Below, one piece after another: positions 26,701 through 34,233 of a stretch of DNA of 39,545 bases. The notes below the pieces were generated by a model. That model made no database searches. It was not told the origin of the DNA and worked only from the letters and a program-made list of their open reading frames with translations. Source of the stretch: an uncultured Bacilli bacterium (lineage in GTDB: Bacteria; Bacillota_I; Bacilli_A; RF39; UBA660); assembly GCA_947628245.1 (NCBI GenBank), contig CANQZH010000001.1, forward strand, positions 1 to 39,545, given 5' to 3'. Made by a program: the position numbers and the translations under genes. Position 1 is the first letter of the stretch, and each line of letters begins with the position of its first letter.

Positions 26701-27051
26701 AGTTGCAGCAACATCAGATGCTTGATATGAGCCTTTCTTTTGAGGTGAAATAACTCTTTCACACACGTGACTTTTTTCAATCATATCCTTAGCAGGAGCT
26801 AAACAATATGATTGACCATATAATTCACCATTTTTAGTAATGTTATAAAAATTAATATGTGATCCTGTCGCGTCACTAGAACCAACATGATCTAATCTAA
26901 CATACTTTTCAGGACATTTAGGTTCTTCAGAAGTAACAGCAGCAGTTACATTAAAAAATGTATACTCTTTTTCTTCTGCTTTAACAACATTAACATTAAT
27001 TAATAAAATAAATACATATAAAGTAAATAATACTTTCAAAACTTTTTTCAT
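23740..27051 (-). CDS. Giant secreted cysteine-rich protein B2 (putative pilus-tip adhesin)
   Basis: The 1103-residue protein has a signal peptide (MKKVLKVLFTLYVFILLINV, cut near VKA-EE) and about 49 cysteines, with no C-terminal membrane helix, no LPxTG motif and no repeats that bind wall. Cysteine clusters lie in the middle (from CVCEEVNGKYTG through CPNCNATVS) and in a dense late stretch (CDECEVGCEGDNCTIHEECD). Other landmarks are a YHQYGTV segment, CLWTRLP, and a C-terminal DGIGPSWK. It matches B1 along nearly all its length with the cysteine spacing kept. I know no named family. Position between an anchored protein and a pseudopilin, next to a Tad motor, suggests a surface adhesin carried by the pilus (inference). 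Confidence 0.8.
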   Translation of the reverse strand: MKKVLKVLFTLYVFILLINVNVVKAEEKEYTFFNVTAAVTSEEPKCPEKYVRLDHVGSSDATGSHINFYNITKNGELYGQSYCLAPAKDMIEKSHVCERVISPQKKGSYQASDVAATYAYQQMIKSKYYDGGKQSAQVRMIGTLVFRWIEAYYGKLDVNRNGSSVENRKYLWENRRNRSFWNLSNSAVKAALKIAEDAVKVGDKIKNKKTTYEQLVKNGTIWEDAWDISIVNTKLEGDYVTIKFDISAKNGHAPEEIKWKQFQITCENGYTCNGKDDITEKKIADPNGGYKGRYTVRINTKNGKPSADQKYGIRIKTAFRDNRNPTANMFVVDPPNLKTEQRMLVIKNYSPSFLIQTELKLPPTNECVCEEVNGKYTGNYILSTTSPDGNVSTEKVLKDDPRVGSLGCPDKCTNSCSIEYDAAGNKTYYGNDGKATTRAKYRKQCLHICETPDQNDDNVYYCNEKVEDQGGQQCSEREYLDDCYCPPLKDKCEQNPKDPACDEYAEKCPNCNATVSVPGTCNNFNTESEITGTISDINKVKSDCNETVNPVKQCVIDANDQTGTSYEAVNELKNNRYCKVWCDEDYQFSVPTARYSTSGGYFTLSTKISGTRNCYVSSAENPDKPIDTELFEDDIKKINEKVTNAYNRWNADKSEDNYNKLVALNNEMQETIAEYNACSTGWQNSMKFSPEVNFTYHEEEYAKISNGKFALSGSVSTVTSDTYCLGDTDNQYRCLSGALVSNNSAAPSGLYKNLTYTVCDSNGCRNAETIVSQAKWIQKTKTMAGTYIPNQSFSTYHQYGTVKSGTICEGTSFTECLWTRLPADALPVELRTGKGAFPFVLKFSNIGQSNSSDALGRLVSSGDNISVLTEYNKLPQEKKCGNTGNNSTLTQEAGYVCAYVNNCDECEVGCEGDNCTIHEECDGECEVNCKTCIFDGNNTTYKFRTVTLNDLFPNSCTIENQSDCRNAGYNWQTLKAQTTKNDIEELGEDAYENPEYSYTITQQQKANIRSYNEKAQTYANTTIPEGEENAGENALKCERYVDPNTGIEYSVKCRSTFLNSNSNKYFTSNVERPDFTLWLDSKYCVTNGNCVLSRKDGIGPSWK

Positions 27052-27053
27052 TT

Positions 27054-27815
27054 TTATCTTCCCTCTATATTTTGCTTAAAACCAATTTGTTTTTTTCGAT
27101 ATCTAATTATAGCAACAATAACAATTGCAATTACCAATACCCCTACAATAATAATTTCAATATTTAAAATATTTTTTTTATTACTTTCTTCTTCATTTTC
27201 TTTTTTTGTTTCACTATCATTTTTTTTACTTTCTTGTGATTCTAAATATTCACCATAAGCTGTCTCACCATCTATTTCACTAGTTACATATTCTTGGCAA
27301 TAATAACTATCATTATTTTCACAATACAAATATGAAGAATTTTGATTATACATTGGTGTTTTTAATTCAACTGTTCTTAATTCTTGATTAATACAATCTG
27401 AAACAGCTGAATATATTATTAATTTATAAGTTCTAATTTTAATAGTATCAGGTACTTCATAAGTTATTGTTCCATTTTTAGTATCATTATAATGATACTC
27501 TTTATTTAAACCATCATCAAGATTTTGTAAAACAACATATATCTTATCAGTAACGTTTTCTATTTTAATTGTAACTTTATCCTCCATAAGATATTCACTT
27601 AATTCACCTTCTTCAACACTTGAAGGTGAAACTTCAGGATGAAGAACTCCATTTCTATCATACACAACTGTATCAATGTTGTAATTAAATGTAACATTCG
27701 ATGAAACTGTATTAATTTCAAGTTGAGTTTTATTATCACATTCTGCTTTTACCTTTCCTATCGAAAACATTGTCATTATACATAATAGTAACAAATAAGC
27801 TTTTTCTTTTTTCAT
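27054..27815 (-). CDS. Module 2 membrane-anchored exoprotein (A2)
   Basis: The 253-residue protein has a signal peptide (KKEKAYLLLLCIMTMFSIG, cut near VKA-EC), an exported beta-rich domain with cysteines in ECDNK, SDCINQ, YLYCEN and YYCQEY, a Glu/Lys/Ser-rich linker, and a C-terminal membrane helix (about 213-235) with a basic cytoplasmic end. I place the start at 27813-27815, because the promoter at 27843-27871 would begin transcription just upstream of it, and because this start gives a normal signal peptide; an ATG at 27842 adds nine residues. It resembles A1 (ISNVTDKVYV / IENVTDKIYV). Function unknown; it may hold or stabilise the large B protein at the membrane (inference). Confidence 0.78.
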   Translation of the reverse strand: MKKEKAYLLLLCIMTMFSIGKVKAECDNKTQLEINTVSSNVTFNYNIDTVVYDRNGVLHPEVSPSSVEEGELSEYLMEDKVTIKIENVTDKIYVVLQNLDDGLNKEYHYNDTKNGTITYEVPDTIKIRTYKLIIYSAVSDCINQELRTVELKTPMYNQNSSYLYCENNDSYYCQEYVTSEIDGETAYGEYLESQESKKNDSETKKENEEESNKKNILNIEIIIVGVLVIAIVIVAIIRYRKKQIGFKQNIEGR

Positions 27816-27842
27816 TAATTTCACCAACCCATTTATACTCAT

Positions 27843-27871
27843 ATTCTACCAAATTATCATATCATTTTCAA
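27843..27871 (-). promoter_or_regulatory. Promoter of module 2 and the machinery operon
   Basis: On the minus strand TTGAAA (27871-27866), a 17-base spacer ending TTTGG and TAGAAT (27848-27843) lie just upstream of the A2 gene. The module 1 promoter has the same design and the same TTTGG before its -10. Confidence 0.8.
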
Positions 27872-27897
27872 TCATTTTATTTAAAATTTTTAGATAT

Positions 27898-27926
27898 AAA
27901 AAAAAGAGTGAAAAATAACTCACTCT
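27898..27926 (-). terminator. Intrinsic terminator ending module 1
   Basis: On the minus strand AGAGTGA (27926-27920) and TCACTCT (27911-27905) form a 7-bp stem, followed by eight T. The stem overlaps the TAG stop of the C1 gene. The next promoter starts about 27 bases further on. Confidence 0.9.
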
Positions 27927-28332
27927 AACTATTTGAATCTAACTCTAATATAGCATCTACTCTATTAACTATATCAAAACTTTCAACATTAGAATTTAAC
28001 TGATAAGTATTACTTTTTGTTATAACTTGAACACTAGCTTTTGGAGGAGATTCATAAATACTATAAAAATCAATTTGATAAGTACTTAAAGATACATTTT
28101 CTGCAAATCTTCTTAAAAAATTTTCTACAAATTTTTCTTTATTTATTCTTAACTCTCCACTTTCACGATAATAACCATAATCTACAGCATCTACCATTGC
28201 CGCTTCAGATATTTCTTTTAAAACATAATAATCTTGAGTATTAGTTGCTGAAACATTAGATATTAGCATCATAACTATTATAACTCCAACACCTAAAACT
28301 ATTAACCAATAGCCCCAATAAGATTCTTTCAT
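27925..28332 (-). CDS. Module 1 pseudopilin (family C, WGYW start)
   Basis: The 135-residue protein begins MKESYWGYWLIVLGVGVI and is a close copy of the module 2 pseudopilin; a block of about 45 residues beginning TNTQDYYVLKEISEAAM is almost unchanged, while the last 50 residues drift. It has one N-terminal helix, no cysteine in the exported part and no other domain. The SD overlaps the TAG stop of the B1 gene, and its own stop lies in a terminator. The strong conservation compared with the large partner suggests it contacts shared pilus machinery (inference). TadE-like minor pilin by layout. Confidence 0.75.
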   Translation of the reverse strand: MKESYWGYWLIVLGVGVIIVMMLISNVSATNTQDYYVLKEISEAAMVDAVDYGYYRESGELRINKEKFVENFLRRFAENVSLSTYQIDFYSIYESPPKASVQVITKSNTYQLNSNVESFDIVNRVDAILELDSNS

Positions 28333-28343
28333 CTTTTAACCTC

Positions 28344-31300
28344 CTATTTCCAAGATGGTCCAATTCCATCAGTCCTACTTAAACAATTACCTAATGGACA
28401 ATAATCAGTTTCAGTCCATAATTTAAATCCACTAGCATTTCTTGCAAGTTGAGTAAAATATTTACCAGTATTTTCATTTAAGAAAGTACTTACACATTTA
28501 ACACTGTAATCTAAACCATTATAATTTTTCTTTTTACACTGATAAGCATCAGTCCCATCTTCCATTGTCGTATTTTCATATGTACCTACGTCTTTATTAT
28601 ATTGTCTTATAGCCATTAATTGACTAGCAGTTACTAAATAAGAATACTCAGGAGTTTCATAAACACCATTACCATTACCTTCAATATCATTTTTAGTAAC
28701 CTGTGCTTTTAAAGTTTGCCAATTATAACCTTCTTTTCGACAATTTACACTATTAGTTTCACAAGAATTAGGGAATAAATTATTTAATGAAACAGTTCTA
28801 AATTTATATGTCGTATTTTCTCCATCAAATATACAAGTCTTACAAGACACTGGACAATCACCTTCACAAGTTTCATGAATAGAACAACTATCTCCCTCAC
28901 ATCCAACACTACAAGAATCACAATTATTAACATAAGCACAAACATAACCAGCTTCTTGTTCAAATATTCCTCTTGGATTTTCACACTGAGCAACATCAGA
29001 AGTAACATAAGCATTTAATACACTATTGCTTCTTCCAATTAATCTTCCTAATGAATTATCAATATTTGATTGACCAATATTTGCAAATGAAAGAACAAAC
29101 TTAAAGGCACCTTTACCAGTTTTAAGTTCAACCGGTAAAGCATCATCTGGAAGTCTAGTCCATAAACAACTATCATAACCAGTTACCGAACATACAGAAC
29201 CAGTTTTAACTGTTCCATATTGATGATAAGTATTAAAATTTTGACCTGGAGTAAAATTACCCGATTTAGTTACTGTTTTTTGAATCCAATTTGCAAGATT
29301 AATTCCAAAACTATTCCACGTACAAGTACTTTCATTACAACTAATATATTGATAAATAGAACCAGTCATCGGTGGTGTAGAATAAGATGTTCCAATACAA
29401 TTATATTGACTATTTATATTACCAACACAATAATTTACCGAACTACTAACACTTGGGTCTCCAACCATTTTAAATGTACCAGCTCTTGTATCATAACCAT
29501 AATCATCATAATTAAAGTTAATTGCCGGATTAAAATTCAAATCAGAATCAGGCATATTAACCCAATTAGAACAAGCTTGATAATTACTAACATATAATTG
29601 AATATTAGTATTAGTTCTTTCATACAAACTTCTACTCTTACTTTCTTGATCAATAATTTCATTTTTAGACATCTCAACTTGTTCACCACTTACAACATTA
29701 CTATGACTAGCATCAGTTATTTGAAGATAATTTGCACAAGTATATTTCTTATCTTCATCACTAGCTGGATCACTTCCTGTACCAGCAAGACAAGCTCTCC
29801 ATTTACTCCATTCATTCCAATATCTTAATAAATCAACATTTAAAGCAGAAATTTCATTAATAAATTCCGTACTATTAATACCTTCAGTTGGATCATCAGC
29901 AGAAGCCGTATAACAATTTCTTGTTCCGGTAATCGCAGCATTTAAAGTGAAATATCCACCACTAGTAGAATATCTTGCAGTTGGAACTGTAAATTGATAA
30001 TTTTCATCACAATATACTTTACAATATCTATTTCCATTCATAAGTTTCTTAGCTTCAAAACTTTCACCAGACATATCATTTTTACCTAGAACACACATCT
30101 TAACATTATTAGCACTATTATTACAAGCTGTCTTAGCTGGATTTATATCATAGAAATAACCACCAACAGATGAATTAACATCAAAATCATTACAACTATT
30201 TGGAATTGATGAACTAGCTCGACAATTAGGACATTTTTCTTCGTACTCAGCACAATCAGGATCACTAGGATTAGCAGTACATTTTTCTTTTCTAGGTGTA
30301 CAATAACATTCTTCAATATATTCTTGACCATTACATACCCTACCGCTATTATCAGTTCCTGGATCAGCACAATAATAAAGACCTTCTTCATTATCACTAG
30401 GAGTTTCACAAATATGTAAACATTGGCTCTTATATGTAGCTTGATCAACAATATTACTACTTCCATCATCAGTATCTTTACCATAATAAGTTACAGTACC
30501 ATCAGGATTTACAATTCTCTCACATTCATAATCTTCGGTATCACCGCAAGGAGGGCAATTATAAGTAGCAAAATTTGGATCAGTATTGTCAACAATTGCA
30601 CTTGTTGTTACTCCATTTGTAGTAGTATATAAAATATATCTACCAGTATAATTATTAGAATCATCTGCTTCACAAACACAAGAAGTAGTTGGTTCAAATG
30701 GAATTTCCCTTTGTATTTGAAACGTTTTACTATAATTTTTAACTAAAATAAATTTTTGATAACTTGCATGGTTTGTTGGTTTATATATCATTATATGAGC
30801 ATTTGGATTTTTTATATCACCATAGCTTACTGTAACTTTAGCAAGATTATATTTTTCGTTCCATTTACCCTTCGTCTTTTGAATAGTTATATTAAAAGTT
30901 CCACTTCTATTTTTATTACTACTAACTAAACTACTACTAACTAATTTATTATTATCATTTTTAGTTTCGAATTTAAAACTTCCCCAATTGACTACACTAG
31001 GAGCTTTTACAGGATTTTTAGGAGCTATCGTAACATTTAAAACTACATTATTTTTATCATCAGGACCAGTAACACTATTAATTGTTGAAATCCACTCATC
31101 AGTCCATATTACTCCAGCATCAACTAATTGTTGATAAGTTTTCTTACCCTTTAAAATATAATCACCATATTTTACAGCATCCTTAACTAAAGATAAAGCA
31201 GCTTTAACCTCGGATGTATCTTGATACCAATATGTTGTACTATTTCGGCTTTTATAAGAGAAAATATTAAATTTATAATCATTATCTCCAATTGACTCTA

Positions 31301-31766
31301 AATAACCATATCGTGACGCAATCCATCTAAATGCCATCGTTCCAATTAAACTACTTCTTCTTCTACCACTACTCTCCGTATTTGAAATATATTTATTAGC
31401 AATCATTAATTGATAAGCTCTCGTAATTGCTACATCAAAAGCTTGCCTATTAAGGCTAGATGAATTTTCAGGATTAATTTCTCTAACACAAGTATGTTGT
31501 CCGTTATTAAAATCAGATGTAGCCCCAGGTTTAAAACAAAAAGCTTGACCATAAGCCCCTGTATTACTTGAAGCCTTTTTTTTAGTAGTAAACATATTAT
31601 AAAAATTAATAACATCTTTTTTACAATGTGATCTATCTACCCCAACATGATGCAAATATAAATAAGTGTATTGGCAACCTCCATCAGAAATATTTTTTCC
31701 CTCTGCTTTTACTACACTTAAAAAACAAAATAATAAGATAAAACTATATATTATTTTTTTAAACAT
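28344..31766 (-). CDS. Giant secreted cysteine-rich protein B1 (putative pilus-tip adhesin)
   Basis: The 1140-residue protein has a signal peptide (MFKKIIYSFILLFCFLSVV, cut near VKA-EG) and about 50 cysteines in the mature part, without membrane anchor or sortase signal. It matches B2 along its length: N-terminal YGQAFCFKPG against YGQSYCLAP, CLHICETP, CPNC, VPTARYSTSGGYFTL, YHQYGTVK, EAGYVCAYVNNCD and the C-terminal DGIGPSWK. It has an insert near the middle with extra Cys and polar residues (around RACLAGTGSDPASDE). Its ATG shares bases with the stop of A1 (TAATG), and its TAG stop is part of the SD of C1, so the three are made together. Adhesin function is an inference from size, secretion and locus. 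Confidence 0.8.
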   Translation of the reverse strand: MFKKIIYSFILLFCFLSVVKAEGKNISDGGCQYTYLYLHHVGVDRSHCKKDVINFYNMFTTKKKASSNTGAYGQAFCFKPGATSDFNNGQHTCVREINPENSSSLNRQAFDVAITRAYQLMIANKYISNTESSGRRRSSLIGTMAFRWIASRYGYLESIGDNDYKFNIFSYKSRNSTTYWYQDTSEVKAALSLVKDAVKYGDYILKGKKTYQQLVDAGVIWTDEWISTINSVTGPDDKNNVVLNVTIAPKNPVKAPSVVNWGSFKFETKNDNNKLVSSSLVSSNKNRSGTFNITIQKTKGKWNEKYNLAKVTVSYGDIKNPNAHIMIYKPTNHASYQKFILVKNYSKTFQIQREIPFEPTTSCVCEADDSNNYTGRYILYTTTNGVTTSAIVDNTDPNFATYNCPPCGDTEDYECERIVNPDGTVTYYGKDTDDGSSNIVDQATYKSQCLHICETPSDNEEGLYYCADPGTDNSGRVCNGQEYIEECYCTPRKEKCTANPSDPDCAEYEEKCPNCRASSSIPNSCNDFDVNSSVGGYFYDINPAKTACNNSANNVKMCVLGKNDMSGESFEAKKLMNGNRYCKVYCDENYQFTVPTARYSTSGGYFTLNAAITGTRNCYTASADDPTEGINSTEFINEISALNVDLLRYWNEWSKWRACLAGTGSDPASDEDKKYTCANYLQITDASHSNVVSGEQVEMSKNEIIDQESKSRSLYERTNTNIQLYVSNYQACSNWVNMPDSDLNFNPAINFNYDDYGYDTRAGTFKMVGDPSVSSSVNYCVGNINSQYNCIGTSYSTPPMTGSIYQYISCNESTCTWNSFGINLANWIQKTVTKSGNFTPGQNFNTYHQYGTVKTGSVCSVTGYDSCLWTRLPDDALPVELKTGKGAFKFVLSFANIGQSNIDNSLGRLIGRSNSVLNAYVTSDVAQCENPRGIFEQEAGYVCAYVNNCDSCSVGCEGDSCSIHETCEGDCPVSCKTCIFDGENTTYKFRTVSLNNLFPNSCETNSVNCRKEGYNWQTLKAQVTKNDIEGNGNGVYETPEYSYLVTASQLMAIRQYNKDVGTYENTTMEDGTDAYQCKKKNYNGLDYSVKCVSTFLNENTGKYFTQLARNASGFKLWTETDYCPLGNCLSRTDGIGPSWK

Positions 31767-32536
31767 TATACTCCCCTCATACTTTCCATCTCTTTAGTTC
31801 TTTTTCTTCTCTTAAAAATACTAACAATAATTATAACTAACAATATAAAAATAATCACAATCCCAACAGAATATAATATTATATTTTTAGAATTATCTTC
31901 TTTATTATTTTGAGTAGGATTTTCTTCTTCATCAGGCGTTTCCATATTTTTCATATACTCGTCTAATAAACGTCTATATTCACTTTCACTTATACTAACA
32001 TCAGTTGTAACATATTTATTACAATAACTAGCATTATTATTTTGACAAACACCTTCTTCAAAATAATCATTATACTTAGGTGTTGCAACTTCTATTTTCC
32101 TTAATTCTTCCGTTTCACAATCCAAAGACTCTGAAAAAATTGTCAAAGTATAATGTCTAATATTTAAAGTATCAGGAACATCATAAATAAGAGAGCCATC
32201 TTCTAAATCTTTATAATGATATTCTTTATTAATGTTATCCTCGGCACTATATAAAGCAACATACACTTTATCAGTAACATTACTAATTTTAAGCACAACC
32301 CTTTCATCTAATTGATAAGATGAAGTTTCAGAAATTTCAATATCACTAGGATTCAATTCCCGATGAATATTACCATCAATATCAAAAACAAACGTTTCAA
32401 TTTCATAATCCATAGTAACATTAGAAGCAGCCGTACTAAGTTCTAATCGAGCTTTACTATCACATACAGCATTAACTTTATTAATAAAACCAAACAAAAC
32501 AAGTAAAAATAACAAATATCTGCCTGTGTTTTTCAT
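31766..32536 (-). CDS. Module 1 membrane-anchored exoprotein (A1)
   Basis: The 256-residue protein has a signal peptide (MKNTGRYLLFLLVLFGFINK, cut near VNA-VC), an exported domain with cysteines in VCDSK, SLDCETEE, GVCQNNN and SYCNKY, an acidic Asn/Glu-rich linker, and a C-terminal membrane helix (IILYSVGIVIIFILLVIIIV) with a basic end. I start at the ATG at 32534-32536 with AGGA upstream; the frame is open to a TTG at 32569, but this lies ahead of the expected transcription start. A1 and A2 are similar in layout and share INKEYHYKD / LNKEYHYND. It is likely the membrane partner of B1 (inference). Confidence 0.78.
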   Translation of the reverse strand: MKNTGRYLLFLLVLFGFINKVNAVCDSKARLELSTAASNVTMDYEIETFVFDIDGNIHRELNPSDIEISETSSYQLDERVVLKISNVTDKVYVALYSAEDNINKEYHYKDLEDGSLIYDVPDTLNIRHYTLTIFSESLDCETEELRKIEVATPKYNDYFEEGVCQNNNASYCNKYVTTDVSISESEYRRLLDEYMKNMETPDEEENPTQNNKEDNSKNIILYSVGIVIIFILLVIIIVSIFKRRKRTKEMESMRGV

Positions 32537-32559
32537 ATTACCATTCCTATCTTTAGTTA

Positions 32560-32588
32560 AATATACCAAAAATAAATAATTAATTCAA
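32560..32588 (-). promoter_or_regulatory. Promoter of module 1
   Basis: On the minus strand TTGAAT (32588-32583), a 17-base spacer ending TTTGG, and TATATT (32565-32560) precede the A1 ATG by 23 bases. It matches the module 2 promoter in spacing and in the bases just before -10. Confidence 0.75.
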
Positions 32589-32681
32589 TTAATTTTTGAA
32601 ATTTCACTTAAAATTCATATTTTTAAACTATCATTTATTTTTACTTTATGTTATATTTTAATTAAGGATAGAGGTAATATT

Positions 32682-33386
32682 ATGAATTTAAAAAAATTAG
32701 GAAAAGCATTTTTAATTATTATTTTATATTTGGTAATTGTTCCCCAAATAATTGGTTTAATTTGTTTACCATTTTTTGATTTAGAAAATCCCACTGTTTT
32801 AACAATCTTAAATTTATTAATCTATATTATCGATATAATTATTATTTTTATTATATATCGTAAAAGCATTAAAGAAGAATGGCACAAATTCACCAAAAAT
32901 TTTAAAAATTATTTTAGTATAGCCTTAAAAAATTGGGGAAAAGGTTTTTTATTAATGTTTATTTTTAATATAATAATTATTAATGTAGTTGGTAAAATAG
33001 CTAGTAATGAATCACAAAATAGAGAAATATTAAATCAATTACCAGTCTTTTCTTCCATAGCAATGGTTTTCTTAGGACCTATATTAGAAGAATTTGCTTT
33101 TCGAAAAGGTTTTAAAGATGTTTTTAAATCAGAAAAAATCTTCTTAATCTTTACTGCTCTTTTATTTGGTTCTTTCCACGTAATTAGTAATTTAGATTAT
33201 AGTTCTATCCAAGCCTTTCTAAGTAGTTCAAAAGAATTACTATACATTTTACCTTATGCTAGTTTAGGTTATTATTTTGGTAAAGCCTATTATGAAACTG
33301 ATTGTATTTTTACTAGTATAACAGCTCATATGCTACATAATGGTATATCTATTTTCTTTATTTTATTAGGAACAATGTTAGGATGA
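32682..33386 (+). CDS. CPBP-family intramembrane metalloprotease (CAAX/Abi)
   Basis: The 234-residue membrane protein has about seven hydrophobic helices and the three CPBP motifs: LEEFAFRKGF (Glu-Glu-x-x-x-Arg), FGSFHV (the His motif), and SITAHMLHNG (a second His and an Asn). These residues bind zinc in the membrane. Members process prenylated proteins in eukaryotes; in bacteria many roles are known, including bacteriocin self-immunity, and the substrate here is unknown. It is divergently transcribed from the pilus module 1. The metallophosphoesterase gene follows by 4 bases. The start ATG has GAGG upstream. Confidence 0.88.
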   Translation: MNLKKLGKAFLIIILYLVIVPQIIGLICLPFFDLENPTVLTILNLLIYIIDIIIIFIIYRKSIKEEWHKFTKNFKNYFSIALKNWGKGFLLMFIFNIIIINVVGKIASNESQNREILNQLPVFSSIAMVFLGPILEEFAFRKGFKDVFKSEKIFLIFTALLFGSFHVISNLDYSSIQAFLSSSKELLYILPYASLGYYFGKAYYETDCIFTSITAHMLHNGISIFFILLGTMLG

Positions 33387-33390
33387 TCAT

Positions 33391-34233
33391 ATGGAAGATA
33401 CTTCAAAAAAAATTAATCCCTTAATTAAAATATTAATAATTTTACTTTTAATAATTATAATTATCTATAGTTGGATGCATTTTATTGAGCCAAAAATTAT
33501 AACTGTTAAAGACTATATTTTAACCAATGAAAAAATACCTAAATCTTTTAATGGTTTTACAATAGTTCATTTTTCTGATATTCATTTTGGTCGAACAACA
33601 AATGAAAAAGAAGTTAATAAAGTAATTGCCAAAATAAATGAAATGAAACCTGATATAGTCCTATTTTCAGGTGATTTATTTGATCCATATATTACTTTAT
33701 CAGATAATAATATAACATTTTTAAAAGAAGCTTTTAGTAATATCAATGCTAAAATCAAAAAATATGCCGTCTATGGAGATCAAGACATAACTAATAAAGA
33801 TAAATATACCGAAATATTAAATACGGCTAATTTTGAAATCTTAAATGGCACAAATAATAAAATTTATTATAATGGAAATATTCCTATTTATATAAGTGGT
33901 ATTTCATCAATTAGTAAAGAACAACCAGATTATAGTAAAGCATTTAAAAAAGACCAAGATAGTCTTCAATTATTTTTAAGCCACGAACCAGGTGTTATAA
34001 TGGATATCAAAAATCAAGCTGATTTTATTTTCAGTGGTCATACTCTAGGAGGTTTAATTAAAATTCCTTTTATAGGGGGTATCATAAAACAAGAAAATTC
34101 TCTAAATTATGAATCAGGTAAATATATTGAAGATAAAACGACAATCTTTGTTAACAACGGTATTGGTACCGAAGACTTTTCTTTAAGATTATTTAATTTT
34201 CCTACAATATATTGCTATCGCTTTAAAGCATAG
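33391..34233 (+). CDS. Membrane-anchored calcineurin-like phosphoesterase with altered active site
   Basis: The 280-residue protein has a membrane helix at about residues 12-28 and a metallophosphoesterase domain resembling YkuE. Visible motifs: HFSDIHFG (Asp63, His65), FSGDLFD (Asp95), then GDQD at 129-132 where active enzymes have GNH(D/E), SHEP (His198), and GHTLGG at 216-221 where active enzymes have GHTHGG. Thus a metal-binding Asn, the catalytic His and a final metal-ligand His are replaced. The fold is intact in outline, so the gene is not a simple pseudogene. Activity is doubtful. It is coupled to the CPBP gene and overlaps the convergent murF by 11 bases. Confidence 0.85.
   Translation: MEDTSKKINPLIKILIILLLIIIIIYSWMHFIEPKIITVKDYILTNEKIPKSFNGFTIVHFSDIHFGRTTNEKEVNKVIAKINEMKPDIVLFSGDLFDPYITLSDNNITFLKEAFSNINAKIKKYAVYGDQDITNKDKYTEILNTANFEILNGTNNKIYYNGNIPIYISGISSISKEQPDYSKAFKKDQDSLQLFLSHEPGVIMDIKNQADFIFSGHTLGGLIKIPFIGGIIKQENSLNYESGKYIEDKTTIFVNNGIGTEDFSLRLFNFPTIYCYRFKA

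Larger units (their letters stand above)
23322..27815 (-). repeat. Module 2: A2-B2-C2 gene triplet, paralogous to 27925-32536
   Basis: Three genes in the order anchored exoprotein, giant cysteine-rich exoprotein, pseudopilin. Each has its counterpart in the same order and orientation in the other triplet, so the whole unit was duplicated. The pseudopilins are most alike, the large proteins share many blocks, and the anchored proteins are clearly related but most diverged. Confidence 0.9.
27925..32536 (-). repeat. Module 1: A1-B1-C1 gene triplet, paralogous to 23322-27815
   Basis: Second copy of the three-gene unit, complete with its own promoter and a terminator after C1. Unlike module 2 it is not joined to cpaB-cpaF-tadB-tadC, so it can be transcribed separately from the machinery. 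Confidence 0.9.

Noticed and set aside
28784..30484. Several medium open frames inside the B1 gene on both strands
   Set aside because: They overlap a long frame with a signal peptide and a close paralogue (B2); their products are low-complexity and lack ribosome sites.
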